DNA of 64,000 bases from NCBI GenBank assembly GCA_900298995.1, contig OMIC01000039.1:62001-126000 (forward strand). The letters are read 5' to 3'. The notes under the pieces are model-generated. The model was not told where the DNA came from. It ran no database searches and was given only the letters and a program-made list of their open reading frames with translations. Source of the stretch: Hyphomicrobiaceae bacterium. GTDB lineage: Bacteria; Pseudomonadota; Alphaproteobacteria; Rhizobiales; Aestuariivirgaceae. A program made the position numbers and the translations under genes. How positions within the stretch are numbered: the first letter of the stretch is position 1; every line of letters begins with the position of its first letter. Shown here one piece after another: positions 1-15,195 of the stretch.

Positions 1-541
1 CGTGGACAGGGTGCGTGCCGTGTCGGAGCCGCTCGCGCTGGCGGTGGCGCGCAGCCTGTTCAGGCTGATGGCCTACAAGGACGAATATGAGGTGGCGCGG
101 CTTTACACCGATGGCGCCTTCGCCGAGCAGCTGTCGCGCCAGTTCACCGGCGACTACCGGCTCACCTTCCATCTTGCCCCGCCGCTTCTGAGCAGGCCCG
201 GCGCGCCCGCCAAGACCACATTCGGGCCCTGGATGATGAACGTCTTCCGCCTGCTTGCTCGCTTCAGGCGGCTTCGCGGAACCGCCCTCGACCCCTTCGG
301 CCACACCGCCGAGCGCCGCCAGGAGCGCCAGCTCGTCGCCGACTACCGGGCCCTCATCGAGCGCTTGATGGCCAGCCCGCAGCAGGCGGCGACCGCCACG
401 GCGCTCGAGCTTGCGGCCCTGCCCGAGACGATCCGTGGCTTCGGCCATGTGAAACAGGCCAGCATCGAGAAGGCCAGGGCCCGGCAGGCAGAGCTCCTGC
501 GCCGCCTCGAGGCTGGCACGGATCTGGCCGCTGCCGAATGA
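1..541 (+). CDS. indolepyruvate ferredoxin oxidoreductase, C-terminal fragment (5' end outside window)
   Basis: This is the last ~180 residues of a large fused indolepyruvate (2-ketoacid) ferredoxin oxidoreductase, which oxidatively decarboxylates aryl-pyruvates from aromatic amino acid breakdown and reduces ferredoxin. The tail shows the conserved block YKDEYEVARLY, then FGPWMM and a TALDPFGHTAERR stretch, all typical of the C-terminal domain of the alpha-beta fusion enzymes. The frame is open to the window edge, so the GTG at base 2 is not a start. The catalytic TPP and gamma domains lie upstream. The family call rests on recalled conserved blocks, not a search. Confidence 0.8.
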   Translation, partial: VDRVRAVSEPLALAVARSLFRLMAYKDEYEVARLYTDGAFAEQLSRQFTGDYRLTFHLAPPLLSRPGAPAKTTFGPWMMNVFRLLARFRRLRGTALDPFGHTAERRQERQLVADYRALIERLMASPQQAATATALELAALPETIRGFGHVKQASIEKARARQAELLRRLEAGTDLAAAE

Positions 542-693
542 TTCCGGGCCTCGGAACATGGGCTTTTCGCCCCGAAACCGCGGTTGCGGACGAAAATCGC
601 GCCTTCTGTGATCTTTTGGGATTTTCAAGACGTTAACGGCAGAGTAGTCACTGCCGCCCAGAGACGCGGCCAACAGGACGGTTCAGGGCTTTG

Positions 694-1716
694 ATGACAG
701 TGCTTCCCCCCGGGCATCCGCCTTTCAAGGTGGGCAAGATCGGCGTGCTCCTGATCAATCTCGGGACGCCCGAGGGCACGTCCTATTGGCCGATGCGCCG
801 TTACCTCAAGGAATTCCTCTCTGACCGGCGGGTGATCGAGGTCAATCCGGTGCTGTGGTGGGTGCTGCTCAACGGCATCATCCTGTCCACCCGTCCGCGC
901 AAGAGCGGTCATGCCTATGAGCAGATCTGGAACCGCGAACTCGATGAATCGCCGCTCAAGACCATCACCCGGTCGCAGTCGGACAAACTCGCCGCCAGGC
1001 TTGCCGGCCTGCCGCAGGTGATCGTCGATTGGGGCATGCGCTATGGCCTGCCGCCGGTGGGCGAGCGCATCGCCGCGCTCAAGGATCAGGGCTGCGATCG
1101 CATCCTGCTGTTTCCGCTCTATCCGCAATACAGCGCCTCGACCACCGCGACCGCTCTCGACAAGGCCTATGACGCGCTCAAGGCCATGCGCTGGCAGCCC
1201 GCCATCCGCACCGTACCGCCCTATTTCGACAACCCCGCGCACATCGAGGCGCTGGCCCAGTCCCTCACCCGTCATCTCGAGACACTGGAGTGGACGCCGG
1301 ACATGATCCTCGCGTCCTTCCACGGCCTGCCGAAGGACTATTTCATGGCAGGCGATCCCTACCACTGCCAGTGCATGAAGACGGCGCGGCTTCTGGCCGA
1401 ACGCATGAACATGCCGCGCGAGAAGCTGATGGTGGTGTTCCAGTCGCGTTTCGGCAAGGCTGAGTGGCTGCAGCCCTATGCGCAGCAGACCGTCGAGGAA
1501 CTCCCTGGCAGAGGGGTGAAGAAGCTTCTGATGATCACCCCGGGCTTTGCATCCGACTGCGTGGAAACGCTCGAGGAAGTGGCGATCGGCCTCAAGGAAA
1601 CCTTCGAGGAGGCGGGCGGCGAGCAATTCTCGGTGGTTCCCTGCCTCAATGACTCCGAGCCCTCGATCACCATGCTGGATGCGATCGTGCGGGAAGAGCT
1701 CAGGGGCTGGATCTGA
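694..1716 (+). CDS. hemH: ferrochelatase
   Basis: Inserts ferrous iron into protoporphyrin IX, the last step of protoheme synthesis, at the inner face of the cytoplasmic membrane. The 340-residue product has the family opening (GVLLINLGTPEG), the metal-binding histidine block SFHGLPKDYF, the FQSRFGKAEWLQPY block and the late CVETLEE acidic block, at normal length. The ORF track starts at a TTG directly before ATG 694. I take the ATG, which has a weak purine-rich site (AGGACGG) upstream. The gene stands alone and converges on kdsD. No cysteine cluster for an iron-sulfur centre is evident at the C terminus. Confidence 0.96.
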   Translation: MTVLPPGHPPFKVGKIGVLLINLGTPEGTSYWPMRRYLKEFLSDRRVIEVNPVLWWVLLNGIILSTRPRKSGHAYEQIWNRELDESPLKTITRSQSDKLAARLAGLPQVIVDWGMRYGLPPVGERIAALKDQGCDRILLFPLYPQYSASTTATALDKAYDALKAMRWQPAIRTVPPYFDNPAHIEALAQSLTRHLETLEWTPDMILASFHGLPKDYFMAGDPYHCQCMKTARLLAERMNMPREKLMVVFQSRFGKAEWLQPYAQQTVEELPGRGVKKLLMITPGFASDCVETLEEVAIGLKETFEEAGGEQFSVVPCLNDSEPSITMLDAIVREELRGWI

Positions 1717-1725
1717 GGCAATGTC

Positions 1726-1778
1726 CGGCCTGATCGTGGTTCAGGCGCGGCCGGTGGTCATCGTCTCAGATCAGGCCG
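1726..1778. terminator. inverted repeat between convergent hemH and kdsD
   Basis: CGGCCTGATC (1726-1735) is repeated in perfect inverted orientation as GATCAGGCCG (1769-1778), with a 33-base spacer. It straddles the ends of the two convergent genes and runs into the last codons of kdsD. A bidirectional hairpin terminator or attenuator is the natural reading, but neither side has a T-run. Confidence 0.35.
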
Positions 1779-2770
1779 ATGCGCAGCAGGTCGTGGATGT
1801 GCACGAGCCCCACGGGCCGCGTGTCATCGTCGATCACGAACAGGCTGGTGATCTTGAGGGCGTTGATCTGCTCAAGGGCCTCCGAGGCCAGCGCATCCAT
1901 GCGGATGGTCTTCGGCAGCGGGGTCATGATCGCGCCGGCTTCGAGCTTCAGAAGCTCGGGTGACATGTGACGGCGCAGGTCGCCGTCGGTGATGATGCCG
2001 CTGAGGCGGCCCTCGCCGTCGAGAACGCCGAAGCAGCCATAGCTGCGCTGGGTCATCACGATCAGCACATCGGCCATGGACATCTCTTGCGTGCCCAGTG
2101 GCAGTTCCTCGCGCTTGTGCATGATGTCGCGGACATGCTTGAGCTGCGCGCCCAGCTTGCCGCCGGGGTGGAACTTGCGGAAGTCATGGGCGCTGAAGCC
2201 CTTGTCCTCGAGAAGCGCCATGGCCAGCGCATCGCCCAGCGCCAGTTGCAGCAGCGTCGAGGTGGTGGGTGCCAGGCCATTGGGACAGGCCTCGCGGGCG
2301 CGCGGCAGGGGCAGCACGATGTCGGCCTCGGCGCCCAGCGTGCTGCCCGGAGACGAGGTGATGGCGATGAGCGGCACCGCAAAGCGCCGCGTATAGGTGA
2401 GGATGTCGCGCAGCTCTGGCGACTCGCCGGAGTTCGAGATCATGATCACCGCATCTTCGGGCGTGATCATGCCAAGATCACCGTGGCTGGCTTCGGCCGG
2501 GTGAACGAAGCTGGCCGGCGTTCCGGTCGAGGCCAGCGTGGCGGCGATCTTGCGGGCGATGTGGCCGCTCTTGCCCATGCCGGCCAGCACCACCCGGCCC
2601 CTGGCGTTGCGGATCACATCCACCGTCCGGGCAAAGGCATCGCCGAGGGGTCCGTCGAGCGCGGCGATGAGCTGCTGCAGACCTTCGGATTCGGTCGACA
2701 GCGCGCGGCGGGCCGAGGCGCGCCACTGCGCGCCTAGCGGAACGGGATTGGCAAGATTGCGGTTGGGCAT
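1766..2770 (-). CDS. kdsD: D-arabinose-5-phosphate isomerase (KpsF/GutQ family)
   Basis: Interconverts ribulose-5-phosphate and arabinose-5-phosphate, the first committed step to Kdo for lipopolysaccharide. The 334-residue protein has an N-terminal SIS sugar-isomerase domain (roughly residues 45-180, with GMGKSGHIARK and ISNSGES loops) followed by two CBS domains (roughly 210-330), the full-length architecture of KdsD. The neighbouring galU and galE also serve surface polysaccharides, and galU lies upstream on the same strand 49 bases away, so co-transcription is plausible. GutQ-type function cannot be excluded from sequence alone. Confidence 0.93.
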   Translation of the reverse strand: MPNRNLANPVPLGAQWRASARRALSTESEGLQQLIAALDGPLGDAFARTVDVIRNARGRVVLAGMGKSGHIARKIAATLASTGTPASFVHPAEASHGDLGMITPEDAVIMISNSGESPELRDILTYTRRFAVPLIAITSSPGSTLGAEADIVLPLPRAREACPNGLAPTTSTLLQLALGDALAMALLEDKGFSAHDFRKFHPGGKLGAQLKHVRDIMHKREELPLGTQEMSMADVLIVMTQRSYGCFGVLDGEGRLSGIITDGDLRRHMSPELLKLEAGAIMTPLPKTIRMDALASEALEQINALKITSLFVIDDDTRPVGLVHIHDLLRIGLI

Positions 2771-2819
2771 GGCGGCTTTCTAGCGGTTTTCGGCGGGCAG
2801 GGCAAAAACCAATATCGGG

Positions 2820-3719
2820 TCACGTTCCCGGAGGCAGGTCCACGCCCAGGATGCGGCGCAGCGCCGCCCGGAATCCCGGGCCGACATCTGTGCGCCCGAG
2901 CGCGAAGGCCACATTGGCAGCGAGGAAGCCCACCTTGTCACCGCAGTCATAGGTGGTGCCGCGATATTTGAGTCCGTGGAACGCCTGGCGCCCGAGCAGG
3001 CGGATCATGGCGTCGGTGAGCTGGATTTCGCCGCCCGCGCCAGGCGGCTGACGCTCGATTTCTGCAAAGATCTCGGGCTGCAGGATATAGCGCCCGGAGA
3101 TGATCAGGTTGGAAGGCGCATCCTCCCGCCGCTTCGGCTTTTCCACCATGCCCGTGATCGCGAAGCCATCGCCGGCCCAGTCGCGGGCGCCGACCACGCC
3201 GTAGCGGCCGACGTCCTCCCAGGGGACCTCCTCGACCGCTACCACATTGCCGCCGCCGCGTGCCTCATAGACATCGACCATCTGCCGCAGGCAGCCCGGG
3301 CTCGCATGCATGACCATGTCGGGCAGAAGCAATGCGAAGGGCTCATTGCCGACCAGCTGGCGGGCGCACCAGACGGCATGGCCCAGTCCCAGGGGTTCCT
3401 GCTGGCGGGTGAAGCTCGCATGACCGGCCCCGGGCAGGTCGCCCTCCAGCTGGCCGAGTTCCGCCGTCCTGCCGCGCTGCTTCAGGGTCGTTTCCAGTTC
3501 AAAGGCCCTGTCGAAATGATCCTCGATCATCCCCTTGTTGCGACCGGTCACGAAGATGAAATGCTCGATCCCGGCCTCGCGCGCCTCGTCCACGGCGATC
3601 TGGATGAGCGGACGGTCCACCACCGTCAGCATCTCCTTCGGCATTGCCTTGGTGGCGGGCAGAAAGCGGGTGCCGAGCCCGGCAACCGGAAACACCGCAG
3701 TCTTGATCGGACGGGCCAT
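2820..3719 (-). CDS. galU: UTP-glucose-1-phosphate uridylyltransferase
   Basis: Makes UDP-glucose from UTP and glucose-1-phosphate for exopolysaccharide, glycolipid and UDP-galactose synthesis. The nucleotidyltransferase signature is present ([22 protein letters not shown]), as is the later VEKPKR substrate block. The ORF track extends 36 codons upstream, but homologues begin at [14 protein letters not shown] and that ATG is preceded by AGAGG, so I set the start at 3719 (299 residues). It is divergent from galE with a 100-base shared promoter region, a sensible pairing because GalE uses the GalU product. Confidence 0.95.
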   Translation of the reverse strand: MARPIKTAVFPVAGLGTRFLPATKAMPKEMLTVVDRPLIQIAVDEAREAGIEHFIFVTGRNKGMIEDHFDRAFELETTLKQRGRTAELGQLEGDLPGAGHASFTRQQEPLGLGHAVWCARQLVGNEPFALLLPDMVMHASPGCLRQMVDVYEARGGGNVVAVEEVPWEDVGRYGVVGARDWAGDGFAITGMVEKPKRREDAPSNLIISGRYILQPEIFAEIERQPPGAGGEIQLTDAMIRLLGRQAFHGLKYRGTTYDCGDKVGFLAANVAFALGRTDVGPGFRAALRRILGVDLPPGT

Positions 3720-3819
3720 CAGGAACCTCTTGCTACCCTGAATTGCCACCATGCCATAAAACGGCTTTGGTGGTGACAGAATCGGGGACTTCGCTACACT
3801 TAAGCGCGAGGAGATTTCA

Positions 3820-4809
3820 ATGACCATTCTTGTGACGGGGGGTGCGGGCTACATCGGCAGCCACATGGCGCTGGCCCTGGCCGACCGTGGCGAGGATGTG
3901 GTCGTCCTCGACAATCTCTCGACCGGCCTGCGCTGGGCGGTTCCGCCTGCGGCCGAACTGGTCGAGGGCGACATCGGCGATGAGGTGCTGCTCGATGGGT
4001 TGATGCGCAGCCGGCGCTTCGACGCGGTCGTGCATTTCGCGGGCTCGATCGTGGTGCCTGAGTCGGTGCGCGACCCGCTGGCCTACTATCTCAACAACAC
4101 CGTCAAGTCGCGCGCCCTGCTGGCCGCCACGGTGCGGGCGGGAATCCCGCGCTTCATCTTTTCCTCAACCGCCGCTGTCTATGGCAATCCCGTTTCCCAG
4201 CCGGTGTATGAGGATGCCCTTCCGTCGCCCATCTCGCCCTATGGTTCCTCCAAGCTGATGACCGAGTGGATGCTGCGCGATGTCCATGCGGCGCATGGGC
4301 TTCAATACGTCGCGCTGCGCTATTTCAATGTGGCGGGTGCTGATCCGCAGGGCCGCACCGGCCAGTCGACGCCGCGCGCCACGCATCTCATCAAGGTGGC
4401 CTGCCAGACGGCGCTCGGCCAGCGTGGCGCGCTTGAGATTTTCGGCACCGATTACCAGACCCCCGATGGCACATGCCTGCGCGACTACATCCATGTGAGC
4501 GATCTTGCCGCCGCGCATGTCGATGCGCTCGCCCATCTGCGCCGGGGCGGCGAGAGTGGCATCTTCAACTGCGGTTATGGCAAGGGCTACTCGGTGCTTG
4601 AGGTGATCCGGGCGGTGGAGCGCGTGACTGGCGCGCCGCTGCCTGTCAGCTATGGGCCGCGCCGGGCGGGCGATCCCGCCGCCATCGTGGCGGGCGCTTC
4701 CCGCGTGCGCGACATGCTGGGCTGGAAGCCGCGCTATGAAAACCTCGACTTCATCGTGGAGACCGCGCTCGCCTGGGAGCGTCGGCTGGGTCAGCGCAAT
4801 GCAGCCTGA
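3820..4809 (+). CDS. galE: UDP-glucose 4-epimerase
   Basis: Interconverts UDP-glucose and UDP-galactose using tightly bound NAD. The 329-residue short-chain dehydrogenase fold shows the N-terminal nucleotide loop GGAGYIGSH, the SSTAAVYG serine block and the catalytic YGSSK (YxxxK) motif. ATG 3820 has a clear GAGGAG ribosome site. The gene runs straight into the downstream lytic transglycosylase, whose ATG overlaps the last codons, so the two may be translationally coupled although functionally separate. Confidence 0.94.
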   Translation: MTILVTGGAGYIGSHMALALADRGEDVVVLDNLSTGLRWAVPPAAELVEGDIGDEVLLDGLMRSRRFDAVVHFAGSIVVPESVRDPLAYYLNNTVKSRALLAATVRAGIPRFIFSSTAAVYGNPVSQPVYEDALPSPISPYGSSKLMTEWMLRDVHAAHGLQYVALRYFNVAGADPQGRTGQSTPRATHLIKVACQTALGQRGALEIFGTDYQTPDGTCLRDYIHVSDLAAAHVDALAHLRRGGESGIFNCGYGKGYSVLEVIRAVERVTGAPLPVSYGPRRAGDPAAIVAGASRVRDMLGWKPRYENLDFIVETALAWERRLGQRNAA

Positions 4810-6034
4810 GTGTCCGCCATCCTCCGGGCTCCTGAGCCGCCGCCGTTTCGCGGAGCTGCTGGCGCTCGCGGCCCTGATCCATCCACAGACGGCTCTCGCC
4901 GATCCCAAGTTCGAAGCTTTCATCCAGAACACGCTGTGGCCGCGCCTCAAGGCGGCGGGCATTTCGCGGGAGCTCTTCGAGCAAGGCTTCAAGGGCATCA
5001 CCGATCCCGATCCCACGGTCCTGAAGCTGGCCGCGAACCAGCCCGAATTCACCTCGACGACCTCCGACTATCTCGCCAAGGCTGTCACTCCCGCGCGCAT
5101 CACAACAGGCAAGGCCAAGAAGGTCGAGGAGGAGGAACTCCTCTCGGCCATCGAGAAGAAATATGGCGTAGACCGGCACATCCTGCTCGGCATCTGGGGC
5201 ATGGAGTCCAACTTCGGCAAGGACAAGGGCTCGATGAGCGTGATCCGCTCGCTGGCGACCCTCGCCTACAGTGGCCGCCGCAAGGATTACGGCAACGAGC
5301 AACTCATCGCCGCCTTCAAGATCCTGCAGCGTGGCATCGTCAAACCCGATGATTTCAAGGGCTCGTGGGCCGCGGCCATGGGTCATACCCAGTTCATTCC
5401 CACATCCTACATCTCCTATGCGGTGGACTGGACGGGCGACGGGCGGAAAGACATCTGGAATTCGAGGCAGGATGCACTGGCCTCGACGGCCAACTATCTC
5501 GCCAGGGCGGGCTGGCAATCCGACCGTCCCTGGGGCTGGGAGGTGACGCTCCCCAAGGGCTTCGACGTGGCGCTCATCGGCCGCTCGCACTGGCGTCCGG
5601 TTGCGGCCTGGCAGGCGCTCGGGGTGAAGCGCGCCGATGGCGGCAAGTTCGGCTCCCTCAAGGCTGAGGCCTTCGTGATGGTTCCGCAGGGCGTGTCGGG
5701 TCCGCGCTTTCTGGTGACGAAGAATTTTCTCGCCATCATGGACTACAATCTCTCGCACTCCTATGCGCTGGCGGTCGGGCATCTGGCAGATCGCATTCGT
5801 GGCATGGGGCCGTTCGAGGCGGCCTGGCCAGATGTCGATTTCGGCCTCAGTTTCGAGCAACGCGTTGAGCTTCAGAAGCGGCTCAATGCGATGGGCTTCG
5901 AGACCGGCGGCAGCGATGGCCGGTTTGGTGCGCGCACCTATGAGGCGATCATCGCCTATCAGAAGAAGAAGGGCCTGCAGCTCGATGGCCGGCCGTCTCC
6001 GAAGCTGCTGGCCTTCATTCGAGAGAATGGCTGA
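4799..6034 (+). CDS. lytic murein transglycosylase, MltB family, with C-terminal peptidoglycan-binding domain
   Basis: Periplasmic enzyme that cleaves glycan strands of peptidoglycan to 1,6-anhydro-muropeptides. The N terminus carries a twin-arginine-like signal (LLSRRRFAEL, then a short hydrophobic stretch ending ALA). The MltB catalytic domain follows, with the glutamate in GIWGMESNFG (about residue 136) and the AMGHTQFIPTSY block. A PG_binding_1 repeat occupies roughly residues 350-411. The ORF track begins 49 codons earlier inside galE. I use ATG 4799, which overlaps the galE stop and gives the signal peptide at the N terminus. It ends overlapping the next start (TGATG). Confidence 0.92.
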   Translation: MQPECPPSSGLLSRRRFAELLALAALIHPQTALADPKFEAFIQNTLWPRLKAAGISRELFEQGFKGITDPDPTVLKLAANQPEFTSTTSDYLAKAVTPARITTGKAKKVEEEELLSAIEKKYGVDRHILLGIWGMESNFGKDKGSMSVIRSLATLAYSGRRKDYGNEQLIAAFKILQRGIVKPDDFKGSWAAAMGHTQFIPTSYISYAVDWTGDGRKDIWNSRQDALASTANYLARAGWQSDRPWGWEVTLPKGFDVALIGRSHWRPVAAWQALGVKRADGGKFGSLKAEAFVMVPQGVSGPRFLVTKNFLAIMDYNLSHSYALAVGHLADRIRGMGPFEAAWPDVDFGLSFEQRVELQKRLNAMGFETGGSDGRFGARTYEAIIAYQKKKGLQLDGRPSPKLLAFIRENG

Positions 6035-7038
6035 TGAAAAGGCTGGCGGCCCTCGCTGCGGTTCTTCTGCTGCTGGTCTTGCCTGCCAGGGCTGAGACCG
6101 GCGACGGCATCACCCGCATTCTGGTGATAGGTGATGCGCTGGGCGGCGGGCTGGGGGCCGGGCTCCTGCGCCTGACGCAGGACAAGCCCGGCTATGACGT
6201 GTCGCTGCGCTTCAACTAGGAGTCGGGCCTGGCCCGTCCGGAGGTCTACGACTGGACAGCCACCGTGCCAAAGATCCTCGCGGGCAACGCCTATGATGTG
6301 ATCGTCGTCATGCTCGGCGCCAATGACCGTCAGGTGATCCGCGAGGGTGATACGCGCTACGCCTTTGAAAGCGAGGGCTGGGACGGCGCCTATGCCCGCC
6401 AGGTCGACCGCTTGCTGGACACGCTGGAGGCCTCGGATGCCCGTATCATCTGGGTGTCGCTGCCGCCGATGCAGGATACCGGCTATGATGAGGCGGTGCG
6501 CGCCATCACGGCACTCCAGCGCGAACGTGTCGAGGCACGGGGCCTTGGCTTTCTCGATCTCCGGCCGCAACTCTCAGGCCCCGACGGCCGCTATGCCGAG
6601 ACACTGATCGATGGATCGGGCACGGCGATCAGGCTCCGCGGCCGCGACGGTGTTTCCTTCTTCAAGGCCGGCAACAATTTCATGGCCTCCCTCGTGCTGG
6701 CGGCCATCGCGGCTGCGGCGCCCGCCGAGGCTATCGTCACCGCGCCCCTGGACAGTCCTTCAGGCTCTTCCCCGGACAGTCCGGCCCCGCTCGGTGGCGT
6801 GCCGCTGTTCGGCCGGGCTGTCCCCGGTGGACCGCCCTACACCGTTCAGCCCGAGGGTGTCACGGCCAATGCCATGCTGCTGGCGCAGGCGGGTCTGACG
6901 CCCGATGCCGCGCTTCGCACGCTGCGCGACATCTCGCCGTCCGGCAGTGGTGCCGACCGGCTGTTCCGGCTGGGCGCACCTGCGCCCGCCCCGGCGGGCC
7001 GCGCCGATGACTTCACCACTCCGCCGCCCGCGCCGTAA
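6034..7038 (+). pseudogene. SGNH-hydrolase-like (DUF459-type) gene interrupted by an in-frame TAG
   Basis: One continuous reading frame from ATG 6034 to the TAA at 7038 is broken by a single amber codon at 6217-6219 (after RFN, before ESGLARPEVYDW). The upstream part has a signal peptide and the first SGNH block. The downstream part has the VVMLGANDRQ and WVSLPPMQ blocks of periplasmic DUF459 hydrolases, which act on cell-wall or polysaccharide esters. The first block reads GDAL where a GDS serine nucleophile would be expected. The gene overlaps the transglycosylase stop. It is either a pseudogene, a sequencing error or a read-through gene. The ORF track splits it into 6034-6219 and 6265-7038. 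Confidence 0.8.
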
Positions 7039-8457
<1,419 letters not shown>

Positions 8458-8458
8458 G

Positions 8459-13138
<4,680 letters not shown>

Positions 13139-13541
13139 CTCCTCGCCTCAGCCCCAATCCATCCAGAACCCGCCAGACCGGCGGGCCGTTCGTGTCCTCT
13201 GCTCAGGTGTCGATCGCGTCGGGGGGAGGGGGCCTTCGGGTGGCCCTCCAAACCCATCCGGGCGATCTCGACGCCTGGGCAATCCGTCTGCCCTGCGCCG
13301 CGCCCGTTACGTGCGTTTGCCGCGCGCCGCGCTGGGCTTGCCAACGGCGCCGCCGGCCGGTTTGGCCGTCGCTTTCAGGTTCTTGGTGGTCGTATTCCGG
13401 ATCATCCGGGTGCCCACGTGCCTTTGTTTGCGCCGCAAAAGGACAGTATCCCTGTCCTATCTGCTTATGGCAGATTGAGCGTGACAGTGCAAGGAGGGAA
13501 TCGGAGGGGACCGGGCAGGTTCTAAAAAATCCTGGGGGGTC
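13139..13541. other. gltB leader and intergenic region without a confident gene
   Basis: About 400 bases separate gltB from the rhodanese gene. There is a G/C hairpin near 13225-13249 (GGAGGG... GGCCCTCC around a TTCGGG loop) that would lie in the gltB leader on the minus strand. A 32-codon basic minus-strand frame (13307-13405, rich in Lys, Thr and Ala) exists but has no good ribosome site, so I do not call it. No recognisable riboswitch was seen. Confidence 0.4.
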
Positions 13542-13550
13542 TTATCCCCG
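13523..13550 (-). terminator. possible terminator after the bigR-rhodanese transcript
   Basis: On the minus strand GGGGATAAGACCCC, at the rhodanese stop codon, is followed within ten bases by a run of six T residues. The stem is only four to five pairs, so the call is tentative. Confidence 0.35.
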
Positions 13551-13850
13551 CTTCACCGGGAACCCGGCCGCCTTCCATGCCTCGATGCCGCCGTCGAGGA
13601 TGTAGACCTCGGCATCGGTGCAGGCTGCCAGGGCGGCTGCATTCATGCGGGTGCGCGCGCCGGATTTGCAGTGGAACACGACCGCCGGCGCGCCGGCGAT
13701 GGGGGTTCCCGCAATGCCCGAGAGGGGCGCGTTGCGCGCCGCCGGAATGTTCTCTCCCAGATATTCATTCACCTCGCGGATGTCGACGAGCAGCGCGCCG
13801 CCATCGACGAGCTTCTTTGCTTCCACGGCATTGATGTGCTTGACCTGCAT
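13542..13850 (-). CDS. single-domain rhodanese (sulfurtransferase)
   Basis: A 102-residue rhodanese domain that carries sulfane sulfur on an active cysteine. The active loop is HCKSGARTR, matching the C-x-S-G-x-R pattern of single-domain rhodaneses, and the N terminus has the VDIREVNEY block. It lies 12 bases downstream of the ArsR-type repressor on the same strand and across a shared operator from a persulfide dioxygenase. Its likely job is shuttling persulfide sulfur between glutathione and sulfite or thiosulfate during sulfide detoxification. There is no signal peptide, so it is cytoplasmic. Confidence 0.9.
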   Translation of the reverse strand: MQVKHINAVEAKKLVDGGALLVDIREVNEYLGENIPAARNAPLSGIAGTPIAGAPAVVFHCKSGARTRMNAAALAACTDAEVYILDGGIEAWKAAGFPVKRG

Positions 13851-13862
13851 GTTCGGGGCTCC

Positions 13863-14177
13863 TCAGCAATAGACAGTCTTGAGCGTGGACAGGATGCGCC
13901 GCACGCGCGGATCGATGACATGATAGAAGATCTGCTGCGCCTCGCGGCGGAAGCCCACGAGCTTCTCCTCGCGCATCCGGGCGAGATGCTGCGACAGCGC
14001 CGACTGGCTCAGCCCCACCTCGGCGGTGAGCGCCATGACGCTCATCTCCCCGTGTTCGAGCAGCTTGCACAGGATCATGAGGCGCTTTTCATTGCTCAGT
14101 GCCTTGAGCATGGCGGCGGCGTGGGTGGCCTTCTTCTCGAAGCCGGACAGGGATCGGTCAACCAGCAGGCGGGGCAT
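13863..14177 (-). CDS. bigR: ArsR-family sulfide/persulfide-responsive repressor (BigR/SqrR type)
   Basis: A 104-residue winged-helix repressor. The DNA-recognition helix region LSQSALSQHLARMREEKLV is typical of ArsR proteins. Two cysteines sit where BigR and SqrR carry their redox pair: one in the helix ILCKLL and one near the C terminus (TVYC). Known BigR proteins release DNA when these cysteines form a sulfur-bridged link. The metal ligands of ArsR and SmtB sensors are not apparent. The gene is divergent from the dioxygenase across an AT-rich palindrome and is followed by a rhodanese, the usual bigR neighbourhood. Autoregulation is inferred from this layout. Confidence 0.87.
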   Translation of the reverse strand: MPRLLVDRSLSGFEKKATHAAAMLKALSNEKRLMILCKLLEHGEMSVMALTAEVGLSQSALSQHLARMREEKLVGFRREAQQIFYHVIDPRVRRILSTLKTVYC

Positions 14178-14198
14178 GGCACCTCCAGAACAGGCTTG

Positions 14199-14223
14199 AT
14201 ATTTTAGAGCTACCTAATATAAT
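14199..14223. promoter_or_regulatory. BigR-type operator between bigR and the dioxygenase gene
   Basis: The AT-rich imperfect palindrome ATATTTTAG-AGCTACC-TAATATAAT stands out in a GC-rich genome. It lies in the 79-base divergent spacer, 22 bases upstream of the bigR start and 34 upstream of blh. Known BigR sites are AT-rich inverted repeats overlapping the promoter, so repression in both directions is expected. Confidence 0.7.
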
Positions 14224-14256
14224 GTCAACCGGAATTGCGACGAGGAGAGCCCGGCC

Positions 14257-15126
14257 ATGCCTGCGCCCATCATTCATGCCTTCTTCGACGAGCCCACCAA
14301 CACGGTGAGCTATCTGGTTGCCGACCCGGAGACACGCGAGGCGGCGGTCATCGACCCGGTGCTCGACTATGACCACAAGTCCGGCAAGGCCAATGCCGCC
14401 TCGGCCGAAAGGATCCTCGCCAGGGCCGTGGCCGACGGCTTGCGCATCACGCTGGTGCTCGAGACCCATGTCCACGCCGATCATCTCTCGGGCGCGCCCT
14501 ACATCAAGCTCAAGACTGGCGCGAAGGTGGCCATCGGAGAGCGCATCCGCGAGGTGCAGAAGATCTTCCGGCCGGTGTTCAACGCCATCGACGTTTCGGG
14601 CGAGGGCTCGGAGTTCGACATTCTGTTCAGGGACGGTGACAGCTTCATGATCGGCCGTCTCCAGGGCGAGGTGATCGCCACGCCAGGCCACACCCCGGCC
14701 TGCGTCTCCTACCGGATCGGAGACGCGGTCTTCGTGGGCGATACGCTGTTCATGCCCGACTATGGCACCGCGCGGGCTGATTTTCCGGGCGGCGATGCGC
14801 GCACCCTCTACCGCTCCATCCGGCGGCTCATGGCGCTGCCGCGCGCGACCCGGCTGTTCATGTGCCACGACTATCTGCCGAAGGAGGGCCGCAAGCATTT
14901 CGCCTGGGAAACCACGGTCGGAGAGGAGATCGACCGCAACATCCACGTCCACACCGGCGTGTCGGAAGACGAGTTCGTGAAGATGCGCACCGCGCGGGAT
15001 GCCACGCTCTCCGCGCCCACGCTGCTCATGCCCTCGATCCAGGTCAACATGCGGGCGGGCAAGCTGCCGCCGGCGGATGTCAACGGCGTGCATTATCTGC
15101 GCGTTCCGATCACGCTCGCCTCCTGA
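14257..15126 (+). CDS. blh: persulfide dioxygenase / Blh-type metallo-beta-lactamase-fold hydrolase
   Basis: Oxidises glutathione persulfide to sulfite, protecting against sulfide. The 289-residue metallo-beta-lactamase fold has the metal motif [10 protein letters not shown] (HxHxDH), the downstream [12 protein letters not shown] histidine and [11 protein letters not shown] aspartate, and a late MCHDYLP histidine, as in ETHE1 and Blh proteins. ATG 14257 has a GAGGAG site. It is divergent from bigR and sits in the classical bigR-blh module. Unlike some Blh proteins there is no fused DUF442 or rhodanese domain; the rhodanese is encoded separately next door. Confidence 0.9.
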   Translation: MPAPIIHAFFDEPTNTVSYLVADPETREAAVIDPVLDYDHKSGKANAASAERILARAVADGLRITLVLETHVHADHLSGAPYIKLKTGAKVAIGERIREVQKIFRPVFNAIDVSGEGSEFDILFRDGDSFMIGRLQGEVIATPGHTPACVSYRIGDAVFVGDTLFMPDYGTARADFPGGDARTLYRSIRRLMALPRATRLFMCHDYLPKEGRKHFAWETTVGEEIDRNIHVHTGVSEDEFVKMRTARDATLSAPTLLMPSIQVNMRAGKLPPADVNGVHYLRVPITLAS

Positions 15127-15195
15127 ACAGGGCGTGATTGCCAAGCGAGTCACCGGCGGCTAGGGAAGATCGAGAAGTCCTTCCTTTGCGATTCG

